The translations under genes were made by a program, and so were the position numbers. A DNA stretch of 64,000 bases. It comes from Gelatoporia subvermispora B (Eukaryota > Basidiomycota > Agaricomycetes > Polyporales > Gelatoporiaceae). Under the pieces are notes generated by a model that did no database searches, had not been told where the DNA came from, and was given only the letters and a program-made list of their open reading frames with translations. The stretch spans positions 223,273-287,272 of the forward strand of contig KB445818.1 of assembly GCA_000320605.2 (NCBI GenBank). The letters are read 5' to 3'. Below are positions 35,105 to 46,142 of this stretch, piece after piece. Every line of letters begins with the position of its first letter. Position 1 is the first letter of the stretch.

Positions 35105-35355
35105 GGTTGGAAGTCTCCATGTCCTCATACCCGAGCTGTGTTAGAAAACTCCTTCAATATCATTTTCGCAACAAGAGATGCGGTTTCGATAGCATCTTGT
35201 TTGAGTCCGAAGGGTATCACACGTACACAGCTTGAAATACTACTTTCGATGAATTCCGCGAGCTCCAAGCATTTTCAGCGCATCAATTTACGTTCCTCTG
35301 GTCCAAAAGGATCACTAGCCATATAAAATACTCTCTGTCGGGGAATTGAACCCCG
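35105..35355. repeat. 251-bp direct repeat, right copy (contains tRNA-Asp 3' part)
   Basis: Partner of 32047-32297. Here the repeat runs into a complete tRNA-Asp, so this copy is probably the original locus. Confidence 0.93.
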
Positions 35356-35430
35356 TTTTCGCGCGTTCAACTATCAGGATTACTCCCGGAACATGACAAG
35401 CACGTGTACTAACCGATATACTAACAGAGA
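35332..35430 (-). tRNA. tRNA-Asp (GTC) with intron
   Basis: Acceptor stem TCTCTGT/ACAGAGA pairs over 7 bp; the discriminator base is G, as in eukaryotic tRNA-Asp. Anticodon stem CGTGC pairs with GCGCG around loop TTGTCA[intron]C, giving anticodon GTC. The intron of about 28 nt sits one base 3' of the anticodon, the canonical position. T-arm CGGGG-TTCAATT-CCCCG is perfect. An oligo-T run (TATTTTAT) follows on the minus strand. Confidence 0.93.
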
Positions 35431-35715
35431 ATATATCTGTGGCCAAAAGGCAAATCCCATATGTTGATTAGTCTTGAAGTGATCCTGGAAATAACATGGA
35501 CGAATATACCATGAAAACTAAGCGAGATGCCCTTCAATAGACGAGATTTTGATACGGAGAGACCCGTAGAGTGGAATTCCACCTGCGAAAGGTGCAAAGA
35601 TGAGATGAGTGCTTGCACTGTCTCGCTCCCTCGGATGGCTCGTGAATGTCAAAACTACGATCTTCATCTTACGCGGATTGCTCAATAGGCGAAAAAATGA
35701 AGGGCGAACTGTATC

Positions 35716-36161
35716 TGTTATGAACGCCCACGCGAGCGCCTGATCAGGTGACCTGGCCGGATGAGGAAGGCACCAGCCACAGAGGCGGATCCACAGCCAC
35801 CCAGAGCTCGACGCCTGCAAGAGGCAAGGAGGAGGACGGCAGATATGAATACCAGGACAAGTAGGCATGGGAACGGCGAGGGAAAGGACAAGAGGCAGTG
35901 AGTGACAGGCGCAGGTTCGATAGGGGCACCATAGGTAGTGGACCGGACAATTGTTTTCTTTTCTTTCTCGCATAGCTACGCGCTGCCGCACGCAGCCTCT
36001 GTACATTAGTATATAAGGAGGACCTCTGAGAGCTCAGAGTCCTCAGAACAATTCTAGTTTGTACTTGGTCTAAGCCACTACAAGCCCTAGCACGAGTGCA
36101 ATCCGCATAGCGCGTCCATTGCTCATGATAAGCTCTCACGTGACATTCTGAGATTGTAACA
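35716..36161 (+). repeat. 5' LTR
   Basis: Contains a TATA box (TATATAAGG at 36010) and, 35 nt downstream, AGAACAATTCT (36045-36055), which is complementary to the PBS and is therefore the likely transcript start (start of R). Confidence 0.95.
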
Positions 36162-36163
36162 GA

Positions 36164-36174
36164 AGAATTGTTCT
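36164..36174 (+). other. Primer-binding site, self-priming type
   Basis: AGAATTGTTCT, beginning two bases after the 5' LTR, is the exact reverse complement of AGAACAATTCT in the LTR at 36045-36055. No match to initiator-Met or another tRNA 3' end is evident. In Tf1 the PBS pairs with the first 11 nt of the element's own RNA. Confidence 0.8.
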
Positions 36175-36699
36175 CTACCCCGACCACCTACAATCCCATC
36201 CATATCCATCCATTCTCCACACCATCCCACACTCCATCATTCCAACCCCGTGAGTCGTGCTCCAACTTAAACTGAGCGTATAGCCGGACCGTAGGCTTAA
36301 GCGGCAAACACGAACCCTGAAAGCCGGTGCTACCGGTGGCATACAGACAAGTCCTTGACAGGCAAGGCGTAGATACACAGAGGTCTACCATGAAACGAAC
36401 TCTTGATAGGCGCACCTTCAGTGGTGGTCTATTGGTGTTGTGATACACCCTTGTGCGCAGATTCCTGACGGATAATAACCAAAACCGTTATTGGGTCCAC
36501 GAGCAACTGCGAATTGTGGTATTCTGCTCTCCGTAGTTAGATTAGTACAATTAGCTACGACGACGAACGGGCACGAGCACTAAGAAGGGTCAGTGTACTG
36601 CCGACGAGAGAAGACCTCGTAGCTCCGCAGAGTACGAGAAAACGTGATCACACCCCCTCCGAGTAGTAGGGAATCACGGATTTCGGACCTTACCGAGAA

Positions 36700-37757
36700 C
36701 GCCCGAATAGCGAATCATCATCCGAGGCTACAACCCCTGTCAGCGGACTGCCCATCATTACCATTACCCCTGCCCACCCCGAACCAATCACACTCCAACC
36801 CCCGGTCCTCATCTGCCAACCGCCTCAGGAAGTGCACAGACGGCAACCCCGGCTCCGGCCCCCGCACCACGCAGCAACGGAAGAGTGACCTTAGCCGGGT
36901 CGCCAAGCGTCTTTGACGGTAACAAGGAAAGCTTCCAGAAGTGGTGGAAGCAAGTTAACCTGTACATTAGCGCGTACGAGGATGACTTCGATGTTGAGCC
37001 AAGCAAGGCTGACAGACAAAAAGTAATCTTTGCCCTCTCGTTCACGACAGAGGGGCAGGCCAAGCTCTGGGCTGATGAATACTGAGAGCAAGCAATTGCG
37101 CAGTTCCCCCCAAACTGGGGCATGTGGGACGTCTTTGTCACAGCGCTCAAAGGGTGTTTCCAGGACACGCAGCTCAAGGAGCGTGCACAGTGGAAGCTTA
37201 ACACCTTCTGCCAGAACAAGATGACGGCAGAGGAGTGGTTCCAGGGGATGGACCTTCTCCAGCGACAAGCCGGATACACGACGGCTCATGATTCAATCAT
37301 GATTGCCAACATCCGCATCAACGGCAACGCCACGCTCGTTGATAAAGTAATCGGGCTCGATGTGATGCCCACAACGTACATCGACTGGAAGAAGAAGATG
37401 ATCCAGTTCGACAATCAGTGGCGGACACGCGAGGAGAAAAAGAAGCTCTTCACCCAAGGACACGGCATAGCAATCCCACGGTCGTACACGCCACAACAGA
37501 ACAGCGCTCCCCACCAAGAGAAGCAGGCAGAGCGCCCAGCAGCAGTCCCGGCATCCCAAGGAGGAGGGAGCCGCATGGACATTGACAGGCAGAGGCAGCC
37601 ACGAGGAAGAAACTGCCACCGATGCGGCAAAGAAGGGCACTTCGTGCGAGACTGCACAGAACTGAAGCCCAACAAGTTCGCCAAGGTACGAGCCCTTGGC
37701 ATGACAAAGGAAGACCTCGAGAACTTCCTCAAGGAGGGTTTTCAGAAGGATCAGTGA
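36700..37757 (+). pseudogene. gag of the Ty3/gypsy element
   Basis: Capsid-like gag with FDGNKESFQKWWKQVNLYI, ALKGCFQD and a long basic C-terminal region ending in one zinc knuckle (CHRCGKEGHFVRDC). An in-frame TGA at 37083 follows WADEY, where a Trp codon is the likely ancestor. The start codon is uncertain; the frame is open upstream of 36885 through a Pro/Ala/Thr-rich stretch. Confidence 0.88.
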
Positions 37758-37914
37758 AGGAGCGGCGCTCCGCTGATCAGGACTCGGACAATGTTGTTAC
37801 ACCAACTGGAAAATATGTAGTACCCACGAAACAATCTAAGGTATCTATTTTCCGCGTAACACATCGACCAAGTCAAAGCTGCATACACCCTCAGAACGGA
37901 GGGCAAGGAAGAAA

Positions 37915-40900
37915 GTGTCTAATGAAACGATAGCACTTCTTCGGAGCATGCTCAATGACGAGCCAGAGGAGCAGGGCAAGATCGAGGAGGTGAAGGAGGA
38001 CGGCACCTCTCTCACGGATCTAGAATCAGTGATTGAGCTGTCTGAGGAACCGCAGACAGGGGCTGCAGAAGAATCAGATGAAGCTCCACTGACGGATCAG
38101 GAAGTCGACCACGAGGAGTGGTTTGACGCTGAAGAAGACCAGGAGGAGAAAGAACCCGAGGAGTTCTTCGATGCACCGGAGATACCCGAGAAGGAAGGAC
38201 CTCGGCCAGAGCAACAACGGTATGCCGCTTGGACATGCGGCTGGATGGCAAAGCAGATCGACTCGGACAAGGACTACGTACTCGCACAGTTCAAAACCTG
38301 GTGCCACGAGGACCGACGGCCCGAAGCAATGATTGAGACGATTGCCCAAATTCGACGACTTAGCTGGGACCACAGGATCGCGGCACTATCAGAACTTCGA
38401 GAACAGCCAAAATACGCAATGGGACGAAAGAACCAGTGCGAACTCGAAGTAAACTGCACGCTCCAAACAGTCAGCGACGGACGGACCCTAGACACCAAGG
38501 CGCTCATTGACTCCAGATGCACCGGCACAATGATAGATAGCAAATACGTTGAGAAGCACAGATTAGAAAAGGATCCAGTGCTCCGACCAATTGCAGTCTA
38601 TAATGGCGATGGCATGGTGTCCAAAACAGGAGTCATCAGGTACACGGTCACATTGTGTCTACGCGTCGGCGAACACAAGTCATGGGAGATCTTCGGAGTC
38701 ACCGACCTGGGAAAGTCAGACGTCTTCATCGGACATGATTGGTTATCGTTCCATAACCCAGAGATCGATTGGGCCACGCAAGAGATTAAGTTCTCCAAAT
38801 GCCCCGAACTCTGTGGTTTCAAACCAGAATGGAACCGCACCATCGACGAAGACAATGACGGGGATCGACTATTCCTGTTCAATGTACCCGGATACTGTCA
38901 GCGTGAGGAGATCATCCGAAGAGTCACCACGTCTTCAGAATTGGCACAAGCGGTGAATGCGACCAAACCGAAGCGGCACTGGAAGGACATCGTACCCAGT
39001 CGTTATCATGAGTTTGCAGATGTCTTCACCAAGGAAGGCTTTGACAAACTACCACCACATTGGCCATGGGACCACGCTATCGAGCTTAAACCGGGAAGTG
39101 AACCACATGACTGCAAAGTCTACCCAATCTCCCCGAGCGAGGACCAGGCGCTGAGAGATTTCATTGACAAGAACCTGAGAACGGGACGCATTCGACCGAG
39201 TCAATCACCAATGGCCTTTCCTTTCTTCTTCATCAAAGAAGGATGGATCACTGCAACCAATTCAGGATTATTGGAAGCTCGATGAGATGACAATTAAAAA
39301 CCGTTATCCTCTTCCGCTGATCTCAGAGATCATGGATAAGCTCAGCGGCGCTAAGTACTTCACCAAGTTTGATATCCGGTGGGGGTACAACAACGTGCGG
39401 ATCAAAGACGACGTTGTCTGGAAAGCGGCCTTCAAAACAAAGTATAGATTGTTTGAACCGCTGGTCATGTTCTTCGGCCTATGCAACGCCCCGGCCACGT
39501 TTCAGTCCATGATGAATGGCTATTTCCATGATATGATCGCTAGCGGTGAGGTCCTTGTGTACATTGATGACATCATTGTCCTTGGCAAGACGCTGGAAGA
39601 CAACCGCTGGACCACACGCAAAGTCCTAGAACAGCTCCGAGAACACAATCTCTTTGTCAAACCAGAGAAGTGTGAATTTGAGATGCAAAAGACGGAATAC
39701 CTCGGCCTAATCATCTCAGAAGGACGACTGGAGATGGACCCGGTTAAGATTTCTGGTGTCCGCGACTGGCCCATGCCCACGTGCAAGAAGGAAGTACAGG
39801 CCTTCCTAGGCTTCTGCAACTTCTACCGACGGTTCGTCAAAGGGTATTCGAAGGTCACTCGCCCGCTCAATGACCTCACTGGCAACGTCCCCTGGGAGTG
39901 GACTCCTAAGGCGGAGATGAGCTGAAAAAATGGCTTACGGAAGCACCTGCGTTGGTCATCCTGAACGAGAGTGACCCCTATTGAGTCGAAGTTGACGCAT
40001 CAGATTATGCAATTGGGGGAGTTCTGAGCCAAAAACAGGATGGCGTCTGGCATCCAGTAGCATACATCTCACACTCAATGACACCAGCAGAGCGGAACTA
40101 CGAGATCTATGACAAGGAACTGCTCGCAATCATGATCGCGATAGAACAGTGGCGACACTATCTATTGGGTGCGAAGCACACGTTCGAAGTCTACACGGAT
40201 CACAAGAACCTCGAGTTCTTCTGGCAACCGCAGAAGCTGAACCGACGACAAGCGCGATGGCTTACGGAGCTGGCAGACTACGATTTCGCGTTAGTCCACA
40301 GGCCTGGGTCAACCAATACCAAGGCCGATCTCTTGTCCCGTTGAGCAGATCATGCAGACGGAAAGGAAGACAACCGAGAGGTGGCACTACTCCGCGAAGA
40401 ATTCTTCAGAGTCCGACACGCGATTGACGATGTCAACTGGGTAGCTTCGATCACAAGGAAGCGGCTGGATGAGTGCTTGGTGCAAATCCGCAATCAGGAA
40501 AAATGGATACTGGAGAAAGCCGATCAGAATCAGGACAGATTCTCATGGGAAAACAGATTTGTAATGCTCAATGAGCGCTACGTCATCCCGAAGGACTGGA
40601 AATTGCGACTTCAGATCATCTAGGATCATCACAACACCCCTGAGGCGGGACACCCGGGACAAGCACGCACATGGGAACAGGTCTCACGATCGTATTGGTG
40701 GCCAGGAATGCGGGCACAAATCAAGCAATATGTCACCACTTGCGTCACGTGCCAGCAGAACAACACCGTGAGGAAAGATTGAAGCACGCTCCGCCCAAAT
40801 GAGGTGCCCAGATTCCCATTTGAAGTGATCACGCTCGACCAGGTCACAGGCATACCGGTATCACAAGGATACGATGCGCTTCTAAACTTCGTGTGTCGGC

Positions 40901-41979
40901 TGACAAAGAACCTCATCTCCGTACCATGCAACAAGGAGCTCTCGGCGGAAAACACAGCTAGGCTCTACATGAAGCACATGTACTGGCACTACGGCCTATC
41001 CCGCAAGGTGATCTCAGATCACGGACCGCAATTCATTGCCGGCTTCATGAAGGCGCTATTCAAATCCATCGGCATCACGGGAAATCCCTCCACGGCGCAC
41101 CACCCTCAGACCGACGGTCAGATGGAGCGAGCTCATCAGGACATTGAGAAGTACCTTCGCACATTCTGCAATTACCAACAGAACGACTGGGCGGAATGGC
41201 TCCCGATCATGGAGTTTGTGTACAATGACTCAGTCCACACGAGCACAGGGTATACACCACATTTTCTGCTGCAAGGGTTCCATCCGTGCAAAGGAAACGC
41301 ACCGGTACAAACGGGACTTGAGTGGACTGATTCGTTCTTGAAAAAAGTCAAACGGATCAGGGAAGATGCCATCGCCACGCTGGAACACGTGAATGAAAAG
41401 ATGCGAAAGCCAAGCACCGGCCCGAAGTACAAGCCGGGTGACAAGGTCTGGCTCAACACAAAGCACGTGAACCTTCACCAGCCATCCAAGAAGCTCAGTC
41501 CGCAGCGAATCGGACCCTTCGAGATCGTGAAAGCCGAGGGGAGCGAGGAGGTCGCGTGGAGATTGAAACTCCCCGCGAAATATCAGATACACCCGGTGGT
41601 CCACGAATCCCGGATCCTCCCATACATTGCGGATCAAAGCGAAATCCCACGCCCAGGGCCACGCAACATGGACAATCTCATGGATGAACCATCAGACGCC
41701 GAATCCATTGCCGAGATCGTGGGACACCGTGTGCACGAGACCCCAGATGGACGAAAATTGGTCCAGTACCTTTGCCAATGGGCCGGAAAGTCGGAAAGCG
41801 AAGCAACGTGGGAGGTTTGGGATACCCTACGGGCGCACAGCGAGCTGGTTCAGGAATATCACCGGCAACATCCTGATGCGCCCAAATTCCGCATATGGAT
41901 CCCCGACCGCGCTATAAGACCCAATGCGCGCCCGAATCATCTCTATGACCCGCACACCGGCGATCTACACCCCGCATAA
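37915..41979 (+). pseudogene. pol (PR-RT-RH-IN-chromodomain) of the Ty3/gypsy element
   Basis: An acidic linker leads to the protease, where the D-S/T-G active site reads DSRCTG. The reverse transcriptase has FDIRWGYNN, FGLCNAPATFQ and the YIDD catalytic box, but a frameshift near 39240 separates it from upstream sequence. RNase H (VDASDYAIGGVLSQ, YTDHKNLEFF) is cut by TGA codons at 39923 and 39982. Integrase has an H-H-C-C finger (HH...TCVTC), then D, D (SDHGPQF) and E (MERAHQDIEKYLR) core residues; stops occur at 40342, 40621 and 40780. A chromodomain (YLCQWAGKSESEATWEVWDT) ends the protein before 41979. Not translatable as one product. Confidence 0.92.
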
Positions 41980-42295
41980 TGACCACTGCTGCCCACCGCT
42001 TTTTTGGCCCCAAGGGCATCATTTTCGTTATTCTGGCCGGCATAATTATTATCCTTGTTGTCACCTTCCTAATCTATTTCTGCGACTAACTCCCCTGGCA
42101 CGCTCCCCCCGGCAATATCCACATCATCGCGACCCGCCCAGCGACCCCGCTCGCCTTCGCCCCTCCACACACGTACCCACTGCCCGCACACACCGTGTCG
42201 CCCCGCGCCCGTACCGCCCCTCTCCGGGATGCCCACCTCTACGCCGCTCGCCCCTTGCCCCCGCTCCCTGATCTCATGCATCCGGAGGCTGCATC

Positions 42296-42310
42296 TAAGG
42301 GGGGGAGTGA
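42296..42310 (+). other. Polypurine tract
   Basis: An A/G-only run (AAGGGGGGGAGTGA-like, one T) directly before the 3' LTR, the expected plus-strand primer. Confidence 0.85.
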
Positions 42311-42756
42311 TGTTATGAACGCCCACGCGAGCACCCGATCAGGTAACCTGGCCGGATGAGGAAGGCACCAGCCATGGAGGCGGATCCATAGCCACCCGGA
42401 GCTCGACGCCTGCAAGAGGCAAGAAGGAGGACGGCAGATATGAATACCAGGACAAATAGGCATGGGAATGGCGAGGGAAAGGACAAGAGGCAGTGAGTGA
42501 CAGGCACAGGTTCGATAGGGGCACCGTAGGTAGTAGGCCGGACAATTGTTTTCTTTTCTTTCTCGCATAGCTACGCGCTGCCGCACGCAGCCTCTGTACA
42601 TTAGTATATAAGGAGGACCTCTGAGAGCTCAGAGTCCTCAGAACAATTCTAGTTTGTACTTGGTCTAAGCCACTACGAGCCCTAGCACGAGTGCAATCCG
42701 CATAGCGTGTCCATTGCTTGTGATAAGCTCTCACGTGACATTCTGAGATTGTAACA
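42311..42756 (+). repeat. 3' LTR
   Basis: Same 446-bp length as the 5' LTR. I count about 18 differences, every one a transition, most at CpG-derived dinucleotides. Confidence 0.95.
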
Positions 42757-43036
42757 GTATTGCTCCCCAGGTCTGAGACGCAGTGACCCTGGTCATTGCG
42801 CTATGCATCTCCCCACGGTCATTTTAGGCTTACTGAAGCACCAACATGGCATCATGGTTGTGACGCGACCTACTATCATCGCATTTTTTTCGTTCCTATT
42901 ATTACTATCATGGATATGGAGATTCCTGTCGGATGACTACTCAATCACACATTTGGGCCGTGCGTATCAAGTAATGATTTGACTTGATACATGCTAAACG
43001 GCGAATCGCTAGACCTGTCAACCTGCACAACGCAAT

Positions 43037-43830
43037 GTGCAATGGGCCCTTTCCCAAGAGATCTACGACAATCTTATTGACCAAGTCGCAAATCTGACAT
43101 CCAGCACAAACATTCTATTCACTATCTCCCCTTGTCTTCACTTTCTGCAAATTCGATACTTCCATCCAATATCCGATGTTTATCGTTCCAGTTCTGCAGC
43201 CGCCTCAAACCCTTCCTCGACAATTTCACCTCCACCTCTATGTGCAGGCACATGAAGAAGACTGAGAGCTTGCATTACATAGATGGTGATGTTTGCAAAG
43301 GCGGCCTATGACGCGGTGTAATACACTGCAGGTACGTCTAGCAGCTACTATACACGACTTGCGATCAAGCATCTTCTGTGGCAAGCACAATCACTGAGGA
43401 TTATTCTACAGAACAGCTCATCCAATACACACTCGCCAGCTGCTTAACTTTGTCTTTCGAGATCATGGATGTGTGTCTGGTGCAAGCTGCGGGCGGGCAG
43501 TAGATTTGATTCCGGGATAGGTGTGTCATCACTTCCATGTTCAATCTAGCAGCACATTCACGACATGGTCCCTGCAACCCATTGTGGTTGGCATCCATGC
43601 TTCAATTCAGGCCAAGATACTCTGGAACTCACACCTCTGACTGGATCACACCCATAGCCCATTAAGATCTACGTTTTGAGGTGACGTTCAACATGTGGAG
43701 TAATGCAGTAGATCACGATGACCATGACCTTATCAACGAGACTTTGGCAGTCTGTCTCAGAACCTGGGAAAATATCTTCTCCAAGGCCACTTTTACAATG
43801 ATTTAGCTGGATAATGTGTAGGATATGTGC
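43037..43830 (+). pseudogene. F-box-like family remnant 1
   Basis: Starts with SQEIYDNLIDQVANL, which resembles the opening helix of fungal F-box-like domains (LPxEIYDxIID). About 650 bp further, in another frame, comes a block reading FNMWSNAVDHDDHDLINETL and CLRTWENIFSKATF. That block matches a second remnant at 47185-47310. The frames between do not join by clear introns, so I treat it as a decayed gene. Confidence 0.45.
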
Positions 43831-44440
43831 GACACAGCCAAGGTGACTCGAAGGCTCATGGTGGTTGGGTGAATGGAGTGTGGTCTGAATTACGGAGACT
43901 GGGATAGCCATTTGACGGTTGCGCTGTCACAAGAAGTTACCTCACTCGAACGAACTCCTGCAGTGAAGCATCATAGACTGATTGAGTGAATCACTAGGAA
44001 GTTGAGAGGATTGGCGTTGACATGCCAAAGACACAGGCATTTGAGGGTTCAACATAGGTCACAACGTCTGCATCTATCATGGCGACCACTACTGAGGACT
44101 ATACATATATCTGGTGCATAACGGAGTTAGGGGATCTGTATCATGCGATGTGGCCCATATAATGACAGAATTATCGAAATATATCATTAACAGTAACAGC
44201 CAAGGATCAAGGTGGCAAGGAAAAGAAGGGCAAGGATACCGAATCCTCCGCCGAGAAGTGTGAACTCCCAGATGGAACCAGCATCCTCTAATCCCTGCAT
44301 TAATGCACTTCCCTTGAGTATGAGGCCTCCAAGGGTTGTCGGACCAAAGAGGAGCATGCCGAATGACCAGAACGCGCCAATCATCCAAAACATATCTACA
44401 CCACTCGATACATCAGGAAATTCTCACACTTGCTTTGGCG

Positions 44441-44570
44441 CCGCTTTTCCTGCTTTGGTAGCCCAAAGCAGGAAAAGCGGGAAAATCCCAGTCCCATTGG
44501 ACTGGGATTTTCATACTTTTCTCGCTTTTGGGGTGCCTACCGACCAAAAAAGACGTAAAAGCGACAAAAG
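44441..44570. mobile_element. Compound foldback element (three adjacent hairpins)
   Basis: Hairpin 1: 44441-44458 pairs perfectly with 44463-44480 (18 bp, 4-nt loop). Hairpin 2: 44482-44494 pairs perfectly with 44499-44511 (13 bp, 4-nt loop). Hairpin 3: 44516-44529 pairs with 44557-44570 (14 bp, one mismatch). Such near-perfect adjacent stems suggest a foldback or MITE-type insertion, or a short inverted duplication. Confidence 0.75.
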
Positions 44571-45568
44571 CAGAAATGATATTTTGCTGATGTAATGACT
44601 TGATCCCTCCATTCTTGTGATCACGTGTAGTCATGAAGAACCAGAACCTGGCGATAGATCACATTATAGCACTGCCCACGGCATTTGCTGCGACTAGCAT
44701 ACCGGCGGATATACCGATTTCGGAGTTGGGGCCAGTGCCAAATAAGAGCAACGATACGCCAAGTGCATAAAGCGTGACGATGAATGCAATGGAGAAGCAT
44801 GCGAGGACAAAGAGGAGAAGGTCACGCGTGGTGATTGCAATGTGCCATAGAGTGGGCATACAGTATACGAGAAAGAGGGATAGCATCCCGCATGCTCGTT
44901 GGAAGGTAGTCTCACGACGGTGTGGTGAGGCCATGTTGGGGTGTGTGTGCGGCGATATCTGTCTTCAAAAGCATGTACCCCTCTCTGTTGTCCAGTGGGA
45001 AGGTTAAAAATGTGCGACAAATACTACGCCACAGACCAGTAACGGGCTGCATGATCCAAGTATTCGGTCTAGCGACAGATTTAGCACATACTACCTCGAG
45101 GTTCCTGAAGGGAGACAGCGGGTTGGTGTGGCAAGGGTCTGAGTCCAGTTTGCTGTGGCGTCACCCTCCAGAGGAAGCTGAGATGTAATGGTTGGGCGTT
45201 GGGTCATTGATAGAGATTTCTGGAGGCTAAGAGTATGCGGAGTTGGGTAGGTATAGTGATATATAGAGCAGCCAAGTGTCAGCATGGCAACGGCAGGATA
45301 GATATGTCTACGTACTTGTAGTGTTGCACAGGGCCGGGCTTTGAAGCCTAAGCCGGCCCGAGCCGGCCCTCAAAAGCCAAGCCAGGCCGGGCCCGAGCCG
45401 CCTGCAGGCCCTCCCAGAGGGCTCGGCTCGACATTCTGAAAGCCCGAGCTGAGCCCGCAAGCCCGGGGCTTTCAAGTATCGGTGAAGGCCCTCTAAATTA
45501 GTATCCTGAAGATGTTCTGACGCGCATTCCAGGTTTATGGATCTCCCACATCATCTCAACATCGTGAT

Positions 45569-46142
45569 TAGTGCTTTGCAGGGGTGAACCCCCGGGTGTC
45601 CGGAGCATCACCCCTACCCTTACCCGCCACGGGTACGGACCCGTCAGGCGGGTACGGGTATTGCAAGGGTAGCGCGGGTACACGAGGGTGAGGGGTTCAT
45701 ATACGGGTTGTCACTCCGAGTAGGCCTCTGCTCTCATTCACTGTACAGTACAAGCTCGTACTAAATGCTCGATCATAACACTAAATTTGATTGGCGTCCT
45801 CATCTGCATCCCGTGTGACTTCAAGGATATGTTTGTCCTTGAGAAGCCCGTGGCGATACCACTCACCGAGACACAGAAGTGCATGGACAGACTCGCCCGA
45901 GAGGCCGTTTCATATGTGTGAGAGAAGGAGCCGCCCGCGGCTAAAAATGCGTTCGACCGCGACCGATGTCGCTGATAGAACTCTATCAGCGCACGCAAAA
46001 TAGCAAAATCAACATTCTAATTCAATTATTTACTGTAAGGGTACTTAAGGGTGAAGGGTACAATAATGGATACCCTTACCCCTACCCTTGGCCAACCCTA
46101 CCCTCCAACCCCGATGGTTACCCGTACCCCTGCAAAGCACGA
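45569..46142. mobile_element. Inner hAT element nested in the outer one
   Basis: 574-bp element with terminal inverted repeats of the form [TC]..GTGCTTTGCAGGGGT and flanks ATCGTGAT / TTCGTGAT, a 7-of-8 match target duplication. Subterminal GGGTA/TACCC repeats fill both ends. It carries a fragment of a hAT transposase on the minus strand. Confidence 0.82.
45781..45967 (-). pseudogene. hAT transposase C-terminal dimerisation domain, remnant
   Basis: Reads ATSVAVERIFSRGRLLLSHI, a stop, then NGLSGESVHALLCLGEWYRH and KDKHILEV, the conserved hAT dimerisation region. The stop is TGA in the place of an expected Arg (CGA). The rest of the transposase is missing. Confidence 0.85.

Larger units (their letters stand above)
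35716..42756 (+). mobile_element. Degenerate Ty3/gypsy chromovirus, full length
   Basis: 7,041-bp LTR retrotransposon with TG...CA ends, two 446-bp LTRs and a probable target-site duplication (GTATC before, GTATT after; four of five bases match). Order of parts: 5' LTR, self-priming PBS, gag with CCHC knuckle, protease, reverse transcriptase, RNase H, integrase, chromodomain, polypurine tract and 3' LTR. gag-pro-pol order and the chromodomain place it in the chromovirus branch, and the PBS type fits the Tf1/sushi lineage. It is inactive: at least seven frame disruptions and a mutated protease triad were read. It sits in otherwise gene-free DNA, 285 bp past the tRNA-Asp gene. Confidence 0.96.

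Noticed and set aside
36164..36180. tRNA-primed PBS
   Set aside because: No match to initiator-Met or another tRNA 3' end that I know; the self-complementary site explains it better.
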